A DNA stretch of 51,132 bases from Neelides folsomi (Eukaryota; Arthropoda; Collembola; Neelipleona; Neelidae): the NCBI GenBank assembly GCA_034687125.1, contig JAQGBZ010000419.1, forward strand, positions 1 to 51,132, written 5' to 3'. The notes beneath the pieces were generated by a model. That model saw only the letters and a program-made list of their open reading frames with translations. It was not told the DNA's origin and did no database searches. Below, piece after piece: positions 10,971-22,649 of the stretch. The position numbers were made by a program, and so were the translations under genes. Numbering within the stretch: position 1 is the stretch's first letter; the number at the start of each line of letters is the position of its first letter.

Positions 10971-11680
10971 TTTTAAACCGGAGATACGAAGAATAAAATT
11001 GTAAATTAAAATTTTGAGGAACAAATCAATTTAAATAATAGCAATAAAAATTTACAATAAGGCTCGCAAATTTTATCGGGAATGTATTATCCAATTTTAT
11101 TATTTATTATACAACTCTACCATAGTCTATTATTAAATTACTATCATCTATTTTCTTTTTTTGATGAAATTAAAATTCTATATATTCTATGTACAGTATA
11201 TAAATTCTATTTCATGCATGCATACTTACTTACATAATTTGATCATTATCATATGTGAGCATAGAAGTAATGTGTTATTTAAAGTTTAAAGATACCTGAG
11301 ATAAATTTTCATGTTGATAAATTTAACGAAATTGATATTTTAACAACAATGAATTAAATTATGTTGGACTTTATCTTTCAAAGTACTTAATTAATTAATC
11401 GATTATTGTCCTTGAGTTTGAGTCATAATTAAAATTCTAACAATTATTTACAGCGAAAGCCGACAAAATATAAATACAAATGGATCTAAAGATGATAATT
11501 AAGCATGGTATGAAAATGAAAATTAAAGGCTAAATTTTGAATAATAATAATTTGTATCAAGGGATTTTATTTGTCGTAATTTACATTAGCTTAAGATGTT
11601 CATTTTAATATTATATCTAATGTATCACATAAATTTAATTTGGATTTACTAATTGGATTTGTATTTTTAGCTTTATGAGC
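10971..11680. other. AT-rich spacer
   Basis: No gene recognised. AATAAA on the minus strand at 11566-11571 is a candidate poly(A) signal for the large EB gene, about 110 bases past its stop. Confidence 0.4.
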
Positions 11681-13735
11681 TTATTCAGGTGAGCATTGGC
11701 CTATTGGAGAATCAGCATTGAAAGTAAATCCGATTGGACAAGTGCATTTCTTTTCTTCTCCCATTTGTATACAAATGGAGTTTTTTGTAATGCAATCTTC
11801 ATTTTCCATGCATTGGGTGCCAAATTTAGAATAGCATTTTTGGCCATTATCTTTCTCAAAGTTAGACAAATACCCTTCATTGCATTGGCATTCATTATTT
11901 TGACCACGGCAGGTTGCATGTTCTACACAAGAAACTTTCTCGTATCGATCATTATTCCCATGTCGCTGACATTTTGTATTCACAAATCCTCTGCAAATCC
12001 CCAAATTTTCATCGTAAATCATTTTATCGTCACAAATGCAATTTTTTTCATTTGATGAATCATGACTCATACATTTTATATGTTTCCAAATATTGCACAT
12101 GGAAGCATCACTTGTACAATTTGCATTATAACGTGCGTAGCAATGTCCGTCTCTTTCATATTCATTAAAACCTTCTCTACATCTGCAAATCTTGATCGAA
12201 CAATCCTTGATGCAGTCTGCATATGGCACACAATTAGCAACATACTTTTCTGGCGTTTTGCAAATCGTTTCTACTTTAGCCACACAGGCATTTCCCATTC
12301 GATCAAATTTGTTTTGACAATCGCAGAGGCCGTTGTTGCATTCTAAAAACGCTGCCGGATTGCAAGATTCATAAGCATAGGTTGCATTTTTACATTCTTG
12401 ACTGAATCCACTGTAGCATTTACCATCAAGTGCATTTGGTCCACTTTCATCCACACATTTGCATTTTCCCTCACTTGAACAATATGACCCACCTTGGCAA
12501 TTTACATGGCGTGGGATTGTTCCATCGATGTAATCTGTTGTGCAACTGTTGCCTTCGTGGGCCAAGCAAAATCCAAATTTAAGACTCTCAGGATTCGTTT
12601 CAAGACTGAAATTGTCTTCACATTCACAGCGATTATTTACTGAGCAAGTTAAGAATCTCTTTCGATTGCATTCATCGGGATGTGTGCATTCTTGATTGTG
12701 GTTCAAATAGCATTTGGAGTTGAAACCATGAGAGTATTCTGGATCGTTACATTTGCAAATACCTCCATTGCAGCTTGAGTTTTCTGTACATTCCCATAAT
12801 TGTTTTTCTTCATGAAGACATTTAGAATTCCACAGAGCTGTGCATTCTGTTTTTTTGTTTATTTCATAGCCAGGGGGGCAAATGCAAGTATTATTATCTG
12901 ATGAGCAAATAAATTGTGGATGACAATGTGAACTTGAATTGCAACCTTGGCCATAAGTTGCGATTAAACCTCCGTTGTATGTTTTTAAGTCTAGAGATTT
13001 GCTCTCACATTTTCCTTCCAAACAAGTTAAATTAGTTGAATTTGGATTTTTGCAATTGTCCGGTATGCTGACATCACAATCGTCTCCAACATTCTTCATT
13101 AAACCAGGAGATTTTAAAGATGCTCGTGTGTAACTAGTCAATAGTGACAGAGAAATCAACAAAAGTATCTAATAAAATTAACAAAAACGATTAATTATGT
13201 TTATGAATTTTAATATCCATTATTCGAAAAATATATTTAAAGACATTGAAGTTTCCAATTAAAACTAATGGGTATTGAATTGATATTTTTAATTTGACTT
13301 GTATTTAGATTTAATCCTCAGTTTAACTTCAAGGCAAACTTTCCTGGTTTTGGGCCAAATAATTACATTAAAACAGACCAGATTGTACATAATTAGTGAA
13401 CAGATATATTATAGAGTATTTGCTCCCAAATCGCCAAGTATGCCTTGGCTTTATACTGGGGAATAATTTTTTACGTAAATATTTGGAATCATTTTCAAAC
13501 TTGAAGTTAAAGAATTTGGAAATTAAAAATTAAATAACATAATTGAATAATTGATTGTGAGGTGATAATAAGAAAGACAGGGGTTTAAATATTATTCGCT
13601 TTAATCTAATTATCTAAGTAAGTGTTTAAGTGATCAAATTACCTATATTATTATACAAGTAGTTTTTTTTAAATATTATCGAATAAAAAATATAAAAAAA
13701 TAACGTGAACCAATTAACAATTGACTTACTTTCAA
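11681..13735 (-). CDS. large EB-module Cys-rich secreted protein, about 497 aa
   Basis: The long exon 13168-11681 encodes tandem EB-like Cys modules across nearly the whole protein (for example CQNKFDRMGNACV, CTCPIGFTFN, CEDNFSLETN). It opens with the hydrophobic stretch ILLLISLSLLTSYTRA, the core of a signal peptide, but has no ATG there. Just upstream is a good acceptor (TTTTATTAG), so the start should lie in a 5' exon. A strong donor GTAAGT follows base 13730. The codons before it read TTG AAA, which joins in phase 0 to give (L/M)-K-I-L-L-L-I-S, a normal signal peptide if TTG replaces ATG. The nearest upstream ATG hits a stop after three codons. So the start may be a UUG, a mutated ATG, or an exon I missed. 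No C-terminal anchor is seen. Function is unknown; relative of the protein at 1184-1870. Confidence 0.75.
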
Positions 13736-13739
13736 AATG

Positions 13740-14518
13740 TTATGTTATTGAAACATCAATTATTGTTGAAAAATTATAAACAAGTCTATTAATTGGTACC
13801 TGATTATTTAATATTGACTCCTTTCCTTTAATAATTTAGGAATATCATGCTAAAAGTTATATCGTAAAAGAGTTTTATCAATGCATTCAATTATTTTCAA
13901 AATCATGCGACTTATCAGTTATTACATAATTATAAGTATTTTGTTTTGATTTAGAGCAAAAAAGGAGTAGTAAATATAATTAGCATTGCTAACAATTTTG
14001 GTAATAATATTTTTATTACCAAGCTTTCACGATTTCTTTAGATTTACATTAATGAATATACTTTTGGAATGAGTTGACCAGTTATGTGTGAGTTAGTGAG
14101 CGAATGAGTCCAATGGAAGCTTATTACAATTATGCCATTAATCATTAATGATGGGATTTATTAAATACGAGTCCCTTACATAATCATTGCGTACACATTT
14201 TGAGATATTGGACAATTATAATTGTCTTATAAGACCATCATTAGGAAACATGAATTCAAATGAAAGGGTTTAAAATGTGGACCATATGTACCTATATGAA
14301 ATTAATTGAATGTTAAAGGCAATAAAATCATAATATGAAAACTACCATACATCCACAATTCATATAGGTAAATAAATTAACTTAATAGCATCATTCACAA
14401 GTCCACAATTGAAACTATAAGGTGCAACAATCATAAAATTTTAGAAAAATTCTATAATAAAATTTATGATTTTACAATAATTTATTATCTTTATTTAATA
14501 TAACGGTAATTGAAATGT
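13740..14518. other. AT-rich spacer
   Basis: No gene recognised. Confidence 0.4.
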
Positions 14519-14526
14519 ATGTACAT

Positions 14527-15145
14527 CAGTGCTCTCTTAGGCATTGCCTAATTAGGCAGTGCCTAATGCCTAATTCTCAAATGACCAATTTCATGAGAAA
14601 TATTTTAATATGAGACTAGATTTGGAAAGGTATCAAGGCGAATAAATTCGAATAATTAACTTACAGAGTATTTAAAATTATGACTTGACATTATTTAAAG
14701 TTTTATGGTAATTTAAATTTAATTTTTATTTAATTTTTATAATTGCCATTTGATTAGCTTAAATTGTATCTTGATCCTGGACGAGTGAATACGCCGTTTA
14801 GACTTATTAAGACAGGTACTACACTACACGGCGAGGTGTTGATGGACAAAAATAATTATTAGAGGTAATTTATAATTTTAAATTATGAATATTAAGAATA
14901 AAAACACAATTAAAGTTAATCAAATTGCAAATTTAAAAATATTATTTCATATTTTAATTTCTAAAATATATAATATTGTTCAGTTTATTCAACTTATAAT
15001 TTTAAACAAACGGCTCTAAACTCGACGTACCGGGTATATCATTCGATATACATAGAAAGTCTCGTATAGGCAAAAATTAGGCATTAGTCATTATTAGGCA
15101 ATGCCTAAGGAATTTCTAATTTAGGCTGCCTAATGCAGAGCTCTG
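14527..15145. mobile_element. non-autonomous hAT-type element, 619 bp, 8-bp target duplication
   Basis: It starts CAGTGCTCT and ends AGAGCTCTG, inverted termini with the CAG...CTG ends usual for hAT. It is flanked by identical 8-bp copies of ATGTACAT at 14519-14526 and 15146-15153. Inside each end lie palindrome-rich blocks of TTAGGCATTGCCTAA words (about 14537-14575 and 15067-15135). No transposase ORF is present. Confidence 0.75.
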
Positions 15146-15437
15146 ATGTACATACATATTTCTATTTATGTATTTGTTGAACTTGACTTCTCTAGGGTTA
15201 TGTAAGTTAAATATTACATACATATACATAGGTTTGTTTGAGGTTTCTTACTTTTTGTTTAATTCTCCATGGAGACTTTTGTCATTGTAAAGAATGGTAT
15301 GTTACAGGTAACATTTATTTTTGCCAGTTATATTTATTCAAATATCGTGCTTTATAAAATGAGGTTTGGTGATATGAATAATTTACTTATTAGTAAATTA
15401 AAAATATATTTACATTAGATTAGATAGTTTATTCAGG

Positions 15438-15685
15438 ATTAAACCTCCGCGTAGGTATCTATAGATCGGATCTACTTGTAGATTAGATCGGTCTCAAATC
15501 TACAAACGTAGATTTAGATTAGATCGAGCTTTCAGGTCGTAGATCAGGTTGTAGATTAATGGTATTGAATCTATAGATCAATAGATCGGCAAAATAGCCT
15601 ACGATTTATTAGTTTTTAGCCCTTTGATCTACGACCGTAGATTCATGTTTAGATTAGATCGCCATTTTTCGATCTATACGGAGGC
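15438..15685. mobile_element. 248-bp foldback element with 9-bp target duplication and TAGATC repeats
   Basis: TTATTCAGG occurs immediately outside both ends (15429-15437 and 15686-15694). The ends carry inverted CCTCCG...TATAGATCG / CGATCTATACGGAGG sequences. The interior is filled with about fifteen TAGATC/GATCTA words in both orientations. A 9-bp duplication suggests a Mutator-like (MULE) mobiliser; 8 bp (hAT) is also possible because the edge is ambiguous by one base. No coding capacity. Confidence 0.6.
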
Positions 15686-15694
15686 TTATTCAGG

Positions 15695-16083
15695 GTACGT
15701 GCAAAACGATTCAATTTATCAAAACTACAATATGGTTTAACAATTTATTGTTAGTTTAATGATAAATTTATTAAATAAATAACGTGACTAAAACCAAATT
15801 GAATTTTATAAACTTTTAAACAAATAAACTCGTTAAACCTTAGGTTTGACATTTAAAATATATGCGTCAGAAACTTATAAAATTCGAAATATTTTACCGA
15901 ATAATTAAAAACTACGATAATTACAGGAATATACTAAAAAGATTTATATGTAATTTATTTTAACTAAAATAACTATAACATTATAACTATAACAAAATTT
16001 ACCTTAAAAAGTAGGAATTGAAGTCAATTATTTAAAGTTTATATGAAATTAAAAAATTACTTTTAATTTAAGAAAATAAAAAT
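15695..16083. other. AT-rich 5' flank of the ionotropic receptor
   Basis: No other feature seen. Confidence 0.4.
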
Positions 16084-18573
16084 ATGAATATATGTAATTT
16101 GGTTGATTTATTGTTCAAAAGAAACATTATCTATATATTATTATTTATAATAATTATTAATCCAGCAAAATCGGCTTTGACCTTTATTAAATCAGATTCG
16201 ATTTTAAATTATAATAATGAAGAATTTAAAAACGCTTCTTTATACTTAAAAATATTCAACGATTGTGAAATACATTTAATAAAAGTACTCCAAAATAAGA
16301 AAGGTGACGAGATTGAACTATTTTCAAAATATGTAAATTTTTATTCGCAATATCTGAATTCTGTTGTCACGCTAAACTCTGAGACTATAGAAAGCATAAA
16401 AACAGAATTTAATTCAATTAATAACGAGTATTTGTATAGAATAAAAAGATCTACAACGATTTTTAAAAGATATTTGACTTGCAAAGCTTTATTTATAATT
16501 AATGATAGATTCGTAAATTCTGATTTAGAATTTTTAAATTTTCAAAAAGAAGTTATTGACATTAGAAATTTACTTTTATTTTCGATAAACGATTATATGA
16601 TATTAGCATTTAAAAGTAATATAAATGATCTAAACGAAACGGAACAATGGCAAGAATCTCTAAATGAAATGAAAAATGAATTATTTTCACATTACAATCA
16701 TCTAAACACTTTTAATTATCCTGCTGATTCAAATTTCATTTATGCGATTTCAATAAAAACTAATATTCCTCCTAGAATTATGATCTTAAAAAGTTTTATT
16801 AAATATTTAAATATAAAGAGTCAAAAAAGTAATAGAAGTATTTTCAAGAATTTTTTAATAAACTTAAAATATCTCCCTGAATACAAAAGTTCAATGCAAA
16901 TGAATAAAATGTTAATATATTCGAATAACTTTATTACCGATTTTGAAGGTGCTGTTATAACAAACAGTAAAATTGGGTTAAATAGAGAATTGGGAAGTAA
17001 ACAATTTTTTAACCTTAGTAAATGTCAAATGTACCAAAATATCCCTCATTTATTTGATGGTAATTATTGTATTTTTATTTTAGCAGCAATGAGATTGAAT
17101 TTTTCTTGGTTCCCATTCGAAATAAATGACAATGATGTTATAAATCGAATAGGTTGGGGAAAAACTACTCAAGATATGCTGGAAGTTATTACAATTGTAG
17201 AAAATAATACGCTCGAGACAAGAACTTTTCTAAAACAATATTATTCAGTCATTCCGGTTATAAATGATCAGTATACATTCACAAAATTTATTAGAAAGAA
17301 TAAAATTGTTAATTTTTCATTATTTATTTTACCGTTCGACATTTATGTATGGATTTTAATTTTTATATCCATTTTGGTTATTTTTTTAACTATTAAAATA
17401 TTTAATTTAAGTGAATGGAGAAATTCAAAAATTAATAACTCACCATTAATTGATAATTCAAATATATTTTGTGCCATTCTATTTGAACAATCCGTTTCGG
17501 CTTTAAAAACATTCCCGTCTGACAATAAAAGATATATAATTTTTTATCTTATTGTTTTATTTGGATTTATTTTAAGCTCAGCTTATAAGGGAAAAATATT
17601 TTTATTAATTGTTTTAGACCCCCCACCAAAAATGTTCCAATCATTTAAAGCATTGGCCGAAAACAATGCACAGGAACCGATAATAACATTTTCATTTTCA
17701 ATTAATCATGATTTTTACATAAAATTTAATCAATTAACTTTTACTTCATCAAAAGATTTCGAAACTTATTTTACGTTGGTTAGCACAGCATTTTTACATA
17801 TTTTACATGACAGTGATTTTGAACAAAATGCCATTAATAAATATTTGAATGAAAATGTTAAATTAGTTTTTTTAGGATTAGAGTATGCAATTTATTTTGT
17901 AAAATTAAATAAGAAAATAATTACAAATGGGGGAGATTTTAGGTTGCCCGATAAATTTTATATTGTAGATGAAGCGAGGAGTGTTTTAAGTTTTGAAAAA
18001 TTCATCAGATTTAATTATCCTGACCAATTTTACGTAATAAATCAAATTATACCTGAAACTCGCTATTCTGAAAATAATTATTATAACTTTCATTCAAATA
18101 CTTTGATTAATTTTAAATTGGATGATATCCGTTTTAGAATTATGGAATCGGGGATTTTTAAGATGTGGAATGAGGGATACGAAAGTTATTTGGCATTTGT
18201 CGATCAAGAAGATAAAAAATTTTACAAGAAATTTAAAAAATTCAATCGACCATATTATGATAAAATTAATACTTTTAAACCCTTAAATACGCTCAAAATT
18301 GAATACATTTCAAAACGTTTAAAAATCAGAAAATTGCTCCCATTCATAATTGTTACTTTATATATGTTGATTGTAACATTATTCATGTTATTTTTAGAAT
18401 GCATTTTATTTGGTTATTTTAACAAATATTTAAGGAGTATCATGGCAAAGATTAATAATGCCCATAATTATATGTGCTTCAAAAAATCCCTAAAACCGCA
18501 CCCAGGTTTCTTCATCAACAATGTAAGTTTTATTCAAATAAAATCTAACAGCCATATGCATAATGCCATTTGA
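16084..18573 (+). CDS. divergent ionotropic receptor (IR), 829 aa, intronless
   Basis: One uninterrupted ORF. Residues about 1-30 form a signal peptide. A long extracellular ligand-binding region follows. Membrane helices: M1 about 418-438 (IYVWILIFISILVIFLTIKI), M2 about 484-510 (YIIFYLIVLFGFILSSAYKG) and M3 about 754-775 (LLPFIIVTLYMLIVTLFMLF). The M2-to-S2 junction SSAYKGKIFLLIV then P is the usual IR/iGluR pattern. IRs are ligand-gated cation channels related to ionotropic glutamate receptors and act in smell, taste or humidity/temperature sensing with co-receptors such as IR25a. The protein looks like the divergent, taste-type class, which is often intronless and expanded in arthropods. 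The M1-M2 segment and S2 lobe are intact. AATAAA at 18643-18648 is a candidate poly(A) signal. Confidence 0.8.
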   Translation: MNICNLVDLLFKRNIIYILLFIIIINPAKSALTFIKSDSILNYNNEEFKNASLYLKIFNDCEIHLIKVLQNKKGDEIELFSKYVNFYSQYLNSVVTLNSETIESIKTEFNSINNEYLYRIKRSTTIFKRYLTCKALFIINDRFVNSDLEFLNFQKEVIDIRNLLLFSINDYMILAFKSNINDLNETEQWQESLNEMKNELFSHYNHLNTFNYPADSNFIYAISIKTNIPPRIMILKSFIKYLNIKSQKSNRSIFKNFLINLKYLPEYKSSMQMNKMLIYSNNFITDFEGAVITNSKIGLNRELGSKQFFNLSKCQMYQNIPHLFDGNYCIFILAAMRLNFSWFPFEINDNDVINRIGWGKTTQDMLEVITIVENNTLETRTFLKQYYSVIPVINDQYTFTKFIRKNKIVNFSLFILPFDIYVWILIFISILVIFLTIKIFNLSEWRNSKINNSPLIDNSNIFCAILFEQSVSALKTFPSDNKRYIIFYLIVLFGFILSSAYKGKIFLLIVLDPPPKMFQSFKALAENNAQEPIITFSFSINHDFYIKFNQLTFTSSKDFETYFTLVSTAFLHILHDSDFEQNAINKYLNENVKLVFLGLEYAIYFVKLNKKIITNGGDFRLPDKFYIVDEARSVLSFEKFIRFNYPDQFYVINQIIPETRYSENNYYNFHSNTLINFKLDDIRFRIMESGIFKMWNEGYESYLAFVDQEDKKFYKKFKKFNRPYYDKINTFKPLNTLKIEYISKRLKIRKLLPFIIVTLYMLIVTLFMLFLECILFGYFNKYLRSIMAKINNAHNYMCFKKSLKPHPGFFINNVSFIQIKSNSHMHNAI

Positions 18574-18712
18574 TTCCCAATCACCAATCACAATCACAAT
18601 ATTACAATAGTGGTGAAATTACTGACTATAAGAAATACAATTAATAAAATAAGATAAAAGTTCTAAATGTAAATTATTTTTAAGAAAATTATTATTTATG
18701 TATATTATGTTA

Positions 18713-18942
18713 AAAATTGAATATGTTTCTAAACAGTTTCAATCAGAAAATTACTTCCATTTTTTACTGTTTCTTTCTACATGTTGACAATAGCTTTATG
18801 CATTTTGTTCCTAGAGTTCATTTTATCTGGTTATTTTAAACGTCATTTAAGAAATAATATTTCTAAGATTAAAAATGCGTATTGGTTACATTGGTTTCAA
18901 AATATCAATAAAGACCCAAAACTATTTTCTTTATTCAAATAA
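18713..18942 (+). pseudogene. truncated IR copy: last membrane helix and tail, one frameshift
   Basis: It begins KIEYVSKQ, matching KIEYISKR of the IR upstream, and then (after a one-base deletion near 18740) reads IRKLLPFFTVSFYML...LEFILSGYF and ends at TAA 18940-18942. It aligns with the C-terminal 80 or so residues of the intact IR. No matching upstream part is present, and there is no acceptor at its start, so it is a fragment rather than an alternative last exon. It shows that an IR paralogue once lay in tandem here. Confidence 0.75.
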
Positions 18943-19416
18943 AAACCAAATTTTAATCCTGAATAACTCAATGAGCTAACTCTCATAAAAGTAGGTAGTT
19001 ATGTCCATTACTTGGTCATACATAAATATATTGAATCAAAGTAGCCAATTATAATTTTATTTTATTTTGTCACTACTGAATCTCAAAGAATATGTTACCT
19101 ATTTTTTGAATTATATCGGCCCCTTACGGTATGCGGCTATGCGGTATGCATATTTCATATGAAAATCCATCATTATCATTTTAAACTTTTCTTCTCTTTA
19201 ATACTTAGGTAAAATAGTCTTTCTTAAAATTCTTAATTTTAATACACTCACTGCACATGGGTAAAATTCTACATTACATGATATATGTAATTACTAAGTG
19301 TACAAATTGACAATTTGTATATCTTTTTATTTTGTGATATGAGTTATATGAGTGAATTCGATATAAATATAAATTATAATAAGAAATGGAAATGCAATGA
19401 TATCCTTGATGCATTA
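18943..19416. other. spacer between IR fragment and formamidase pair
   Basis: AT-rich. A short imperfect repeat of GCGGTATGC occurs near 19131-19150. No gene. Confidence 0.4.
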
Positions 19417-19620
19417 TAAACTGGATATTTCTAGACAATCGGTTGATAAATATTTGTATGTATATAATTGTAATTCAACGACAGTTCTTTCGTGACCTTC
19501 ACATTCTTCAGCTTGAATATTTATACCCCTTTATCTCCAGAGCCTCCAGCTCTAGCCCGCAGAGCGAGGAGGGCTTTCCATAAGATCAAGCCAAATTCAT
19601 TAAAAATCTTTTGTAACAAA
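19417..19620 (+). promoter_or_regulatory. 5' flank/5' UTR conserved between the two formamidase copies (copy A)
   Basis: From TAAACTGGATAT to the ATG this region aligns with 22650-22885 upstream of copy B, with clear blocks such as TGACCTTCACAT and CTCCAGAGCCT. The duplication therefore carried the promoter along. The frame upstream of the ATG is open for about 43 codons in A and 48 in B, but A has no AUG there, so I treat it as 5' UTR. Confidence 0.5.
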
Positions 19621-21174
19621 ATGGTCCATACAGTTATATCAGTGGATTTGAATAAAAAGGTAGAGGAACAAGGACCGAATTTTCACAACCGTTGGCATCC
19701 TTTAATTCCTCCTGTGGCACACGTTAAGCAAAATGAAACTTTTAGAGTCGAATGCTTTGATTGGACTGGTAAAATTCTTCTTTAAGCGAAATTGAGTTAC
19801 TTAATTGAAAATTTTGTGTTTTTGGCTCTACTATAAAATTAAAATCAATAATTTTTAGGAGGACAGATCAAGAATAATGACAGTGCCGAAGACATTAAGA
19901 ATGCGAATACGACAATTTCGCATATCATGTCTGGTCCGATCAGCGTTGAGGGAGCTGAACCAGGAGATGCACTTGAAGTTGAAATTTTAGATGTTCAACC
20001 GCTCCCAGATTCCCAATGGGGTTACACTGCCATTTTAGATATCAACAATGGAGGAGGATTCTTGTGCTCTGAATTTAATAAGGCTCATAAAGCTATTTGG
20101 GACTTTGATGGGATTTTTGCCAGCAGTCGACATATCCCAGGAGTCAAATTCACAGGTGGTTTATTATTTCCATTATAATATATCTGTACATAATAATTGG
20201 TGTAATAATCCCATGATTATGTTTTTAATATTAGTGATAAATTAATATATTGAAGAAATTAAAATTTAATTATAATAATTTGTATTATACTTTATAAGGT
20301 TTGATCCATCCCGGATTAATTGGGACGGCTCCTTCAGAAGAAGTTCTCAAAGAATGGAATCGTCGTGAAGAAGATTTGGTCAAACGAGAAGGAAATCATA
20401 TTCCTGCTCTAGCTAATTTGCCAAGTTCAAATAGTGCTCTTGTTGGATTGCTTGAAGGAACTCCTAAAGGAGAAATAGTAAAGGCAGAAGGAGCTCGGAC
20501 AATTCCGCCAAGAGAGAACGGAGGAAATTGCGATATTAAGAATTTGTCTAGTGGATCAAAAGTTTGGTTTCCCGTCTATGTCCCAGGAGCAAATCTCAGC
20601 GTTGGAGATATTCACTTTAATCAAGGAGATGGAGAAATTGCGGTAAGAAATATTTTTAAAGGAATATCTTGAGGAATAAGTTAATTACAGGAAACTACAA
20701 TAGTTCAATTGGATGATAATTTTTAATTTTCTCCCATAGTTTTGTGGAGGGATTGAAATGTCCGGAGCTGTCACACTTAGAGTGAAAGTTATCAAAAATG
20801 GAATTTCCGATTTGGCATTGAAAAATCCGATTTTCCTCCCTGGGCCTGAACCTCATTACAACAATTATTTAACATTTCAAGGGATTTCAGTGGACGAAAA
20901 GGGAGAACAGAAATATTTAGATCCCAAATTGTCATTCAAACAAGCTTGTTTGAACGCAATTGCATATTTGACCAAATTTGGATATTCTCGAGAACAAGCT
21001 TATTTGCTCCTTTCTGCTGCACCTTGTGAAGGAAGAATCAACAGCATTGTGGACGTTCCCAATGCGTGTTGTTCAATTGGAATTCCAACTCAAATCTTTA
21101 ATTTTGACGTGATGCCAAAAGAAGGAGGGCCAAAATCGTCACCAAAAGCACCTTGTGCTTCTGCTAAATATTGA
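19621..21174 (+). CDS. formamidase copy A (FmdA/AmdA family), 407 aa
   Basis: Exons 19621-19768, 19859-20155, 20299-20642 and 20740-21174; joins are phase 1, 1 and 0, giving 407 aa, the length of typical FmdA. Motifs in order: HNRWHPLIPP (residues about 23-32), MSGPISVEGAEPGDALEVEI, AIWDFDGIFASSRHIPGVKF, ARTIPPRENGGNCDIKNLSSG, then VYVPGANLSVGDIHFNQGDG and EIAFCGGIEMSGAV. The family hydrolyses formamide to formate and ammonia in the cytosol. The sequence looks closest to fungal FmdS-type enzymes, and animals do not usually have it, so ancient transfer is likely; the gene now has three introns with ordinary arthropod-like signals. It has a tandem paralogue 3 kb downstream. Confidence 0.9.
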
Positions 21175-21305
21175 ATTGAATTGACTTAAATTGAATTTTT
21201 ATTCAATACATACTTACAAATACAAGTCAACAATCATGAAATGTGCATTATGAAAATTTCAGAAAAATGTTAATTACTTATGTGAAATTACTTACCAATA
21301 ATTAC

Positions 21306-22480
21306 CCGAACAACAATGTAACTAATATTTGACTAATACTTAATACTCCAGTAAACTTAACAAATCAATGCATTTTGACCACCCAAATTTCAAATACACT
21401 AGTTCACAAAATGACTAGTATATTACTTATGTAAACTAATAAATGACTAATTTATTACTTGAAATATAAGTAATTTGACTAATATATAACTAATTTTTGA
21501 CTAATTTTTTCAAAAAAATAACATAAAATACATTACATATATCATATATTATGCCTTTATATATTATATTTGTATTGTTTATTAGTATAGTAATGTATTA
21601 TATGTACATGTATTTACACGTACAAATAAATCATATGTACGTTAAAGATCTCAAAGTCTCCAACTTCCATTTCTCAAGGGGCATGCATAGGAATGATATA
21701 TAATTTTATGTCCTGGCTTATCTATCCCATTTTTTAATTAGCAAACACGGAATTCACCGAAATTTTAGTATACAGCCTTAATTGTTATATTTTATTACTC
21801 AATTATATTTTTTAATTTTACTTAAATAGTCATTCTTTAACTTTTTGCATTAAAATTATTAAAAAATTTATAAATTTCTGATAAAATTTTGCTAAAAGGC
21901 TTAATTATGATCTAATAAGAAATAATGAGCATTGGCTGAATGATCATGGAACGAGGAGTAGGAGTGGAATACAAATGTATGGATTCATTAATCATTAGAG
22001 TCGGAATTTCAAGACCATTTTTGAATTCAGCAAGGTTTAATTTGATTAAGAAAATGCACTTGAAATATAAATTGATAATTCATTATAAATCATCACAAAT
22101 AATATTATGTTAGATCTGTTTAACTATTATATAGCCTGAACCTTTAACGGAAAATTGATAAAAAACAAACATTCGATACCATTAAATCAAAAATTGATAA
22201 AAACAAAAATAGACAATTAGAAATTTACCTATTTTGCATACTTTAATGTTACTAATTTGTTAGTCATTATTAAGTATGCATTTTTGAGTGCTTTTTAGTC
22301 AATAAAATGACTTAAATATTAGTAACTTATTAGTTGAATAAATTTTATAATATATTAGTATGCTTTATTAGTATTATATTACTAATATTTAGAGATTTTT
22401 GAAGATCTATCCATTTGTTGGCTTAATTATTACTTACAATACTAATATGTTAGTCAAGTATTAATTACATGGTTGTTCGG
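21306..22480. mobile_element. 1.18-kb foldback element between the formamidase copies
   Basis: The left end CCGAACAACAATGTAACTAA and the right end TTAATTACATGGTTGTTCGG are inverted repeats (with a TTGACTAA block inside each). Both arms contain many TTAGTCA / TGACTAA words, so the arms are made of short subrepeats. The interior has no coding frame. I cannot fix the target duplication. Class is unassigned. Confidence 0.6.
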
Positions 22481-22649
22481 ATACTTTTAAGAATTTTCGT
22501 TGTAAGTATATTAAATCTTATTACTACTTATACTACATAGGTAATAATTGTTGTTCAATTAAAAATAATTAATTAAATATAGCATCTATTTACTATAATA
22601 GAGCATTTGTGATAGATACTTTAAATACATTGCTGCCCTTGGATCACAA

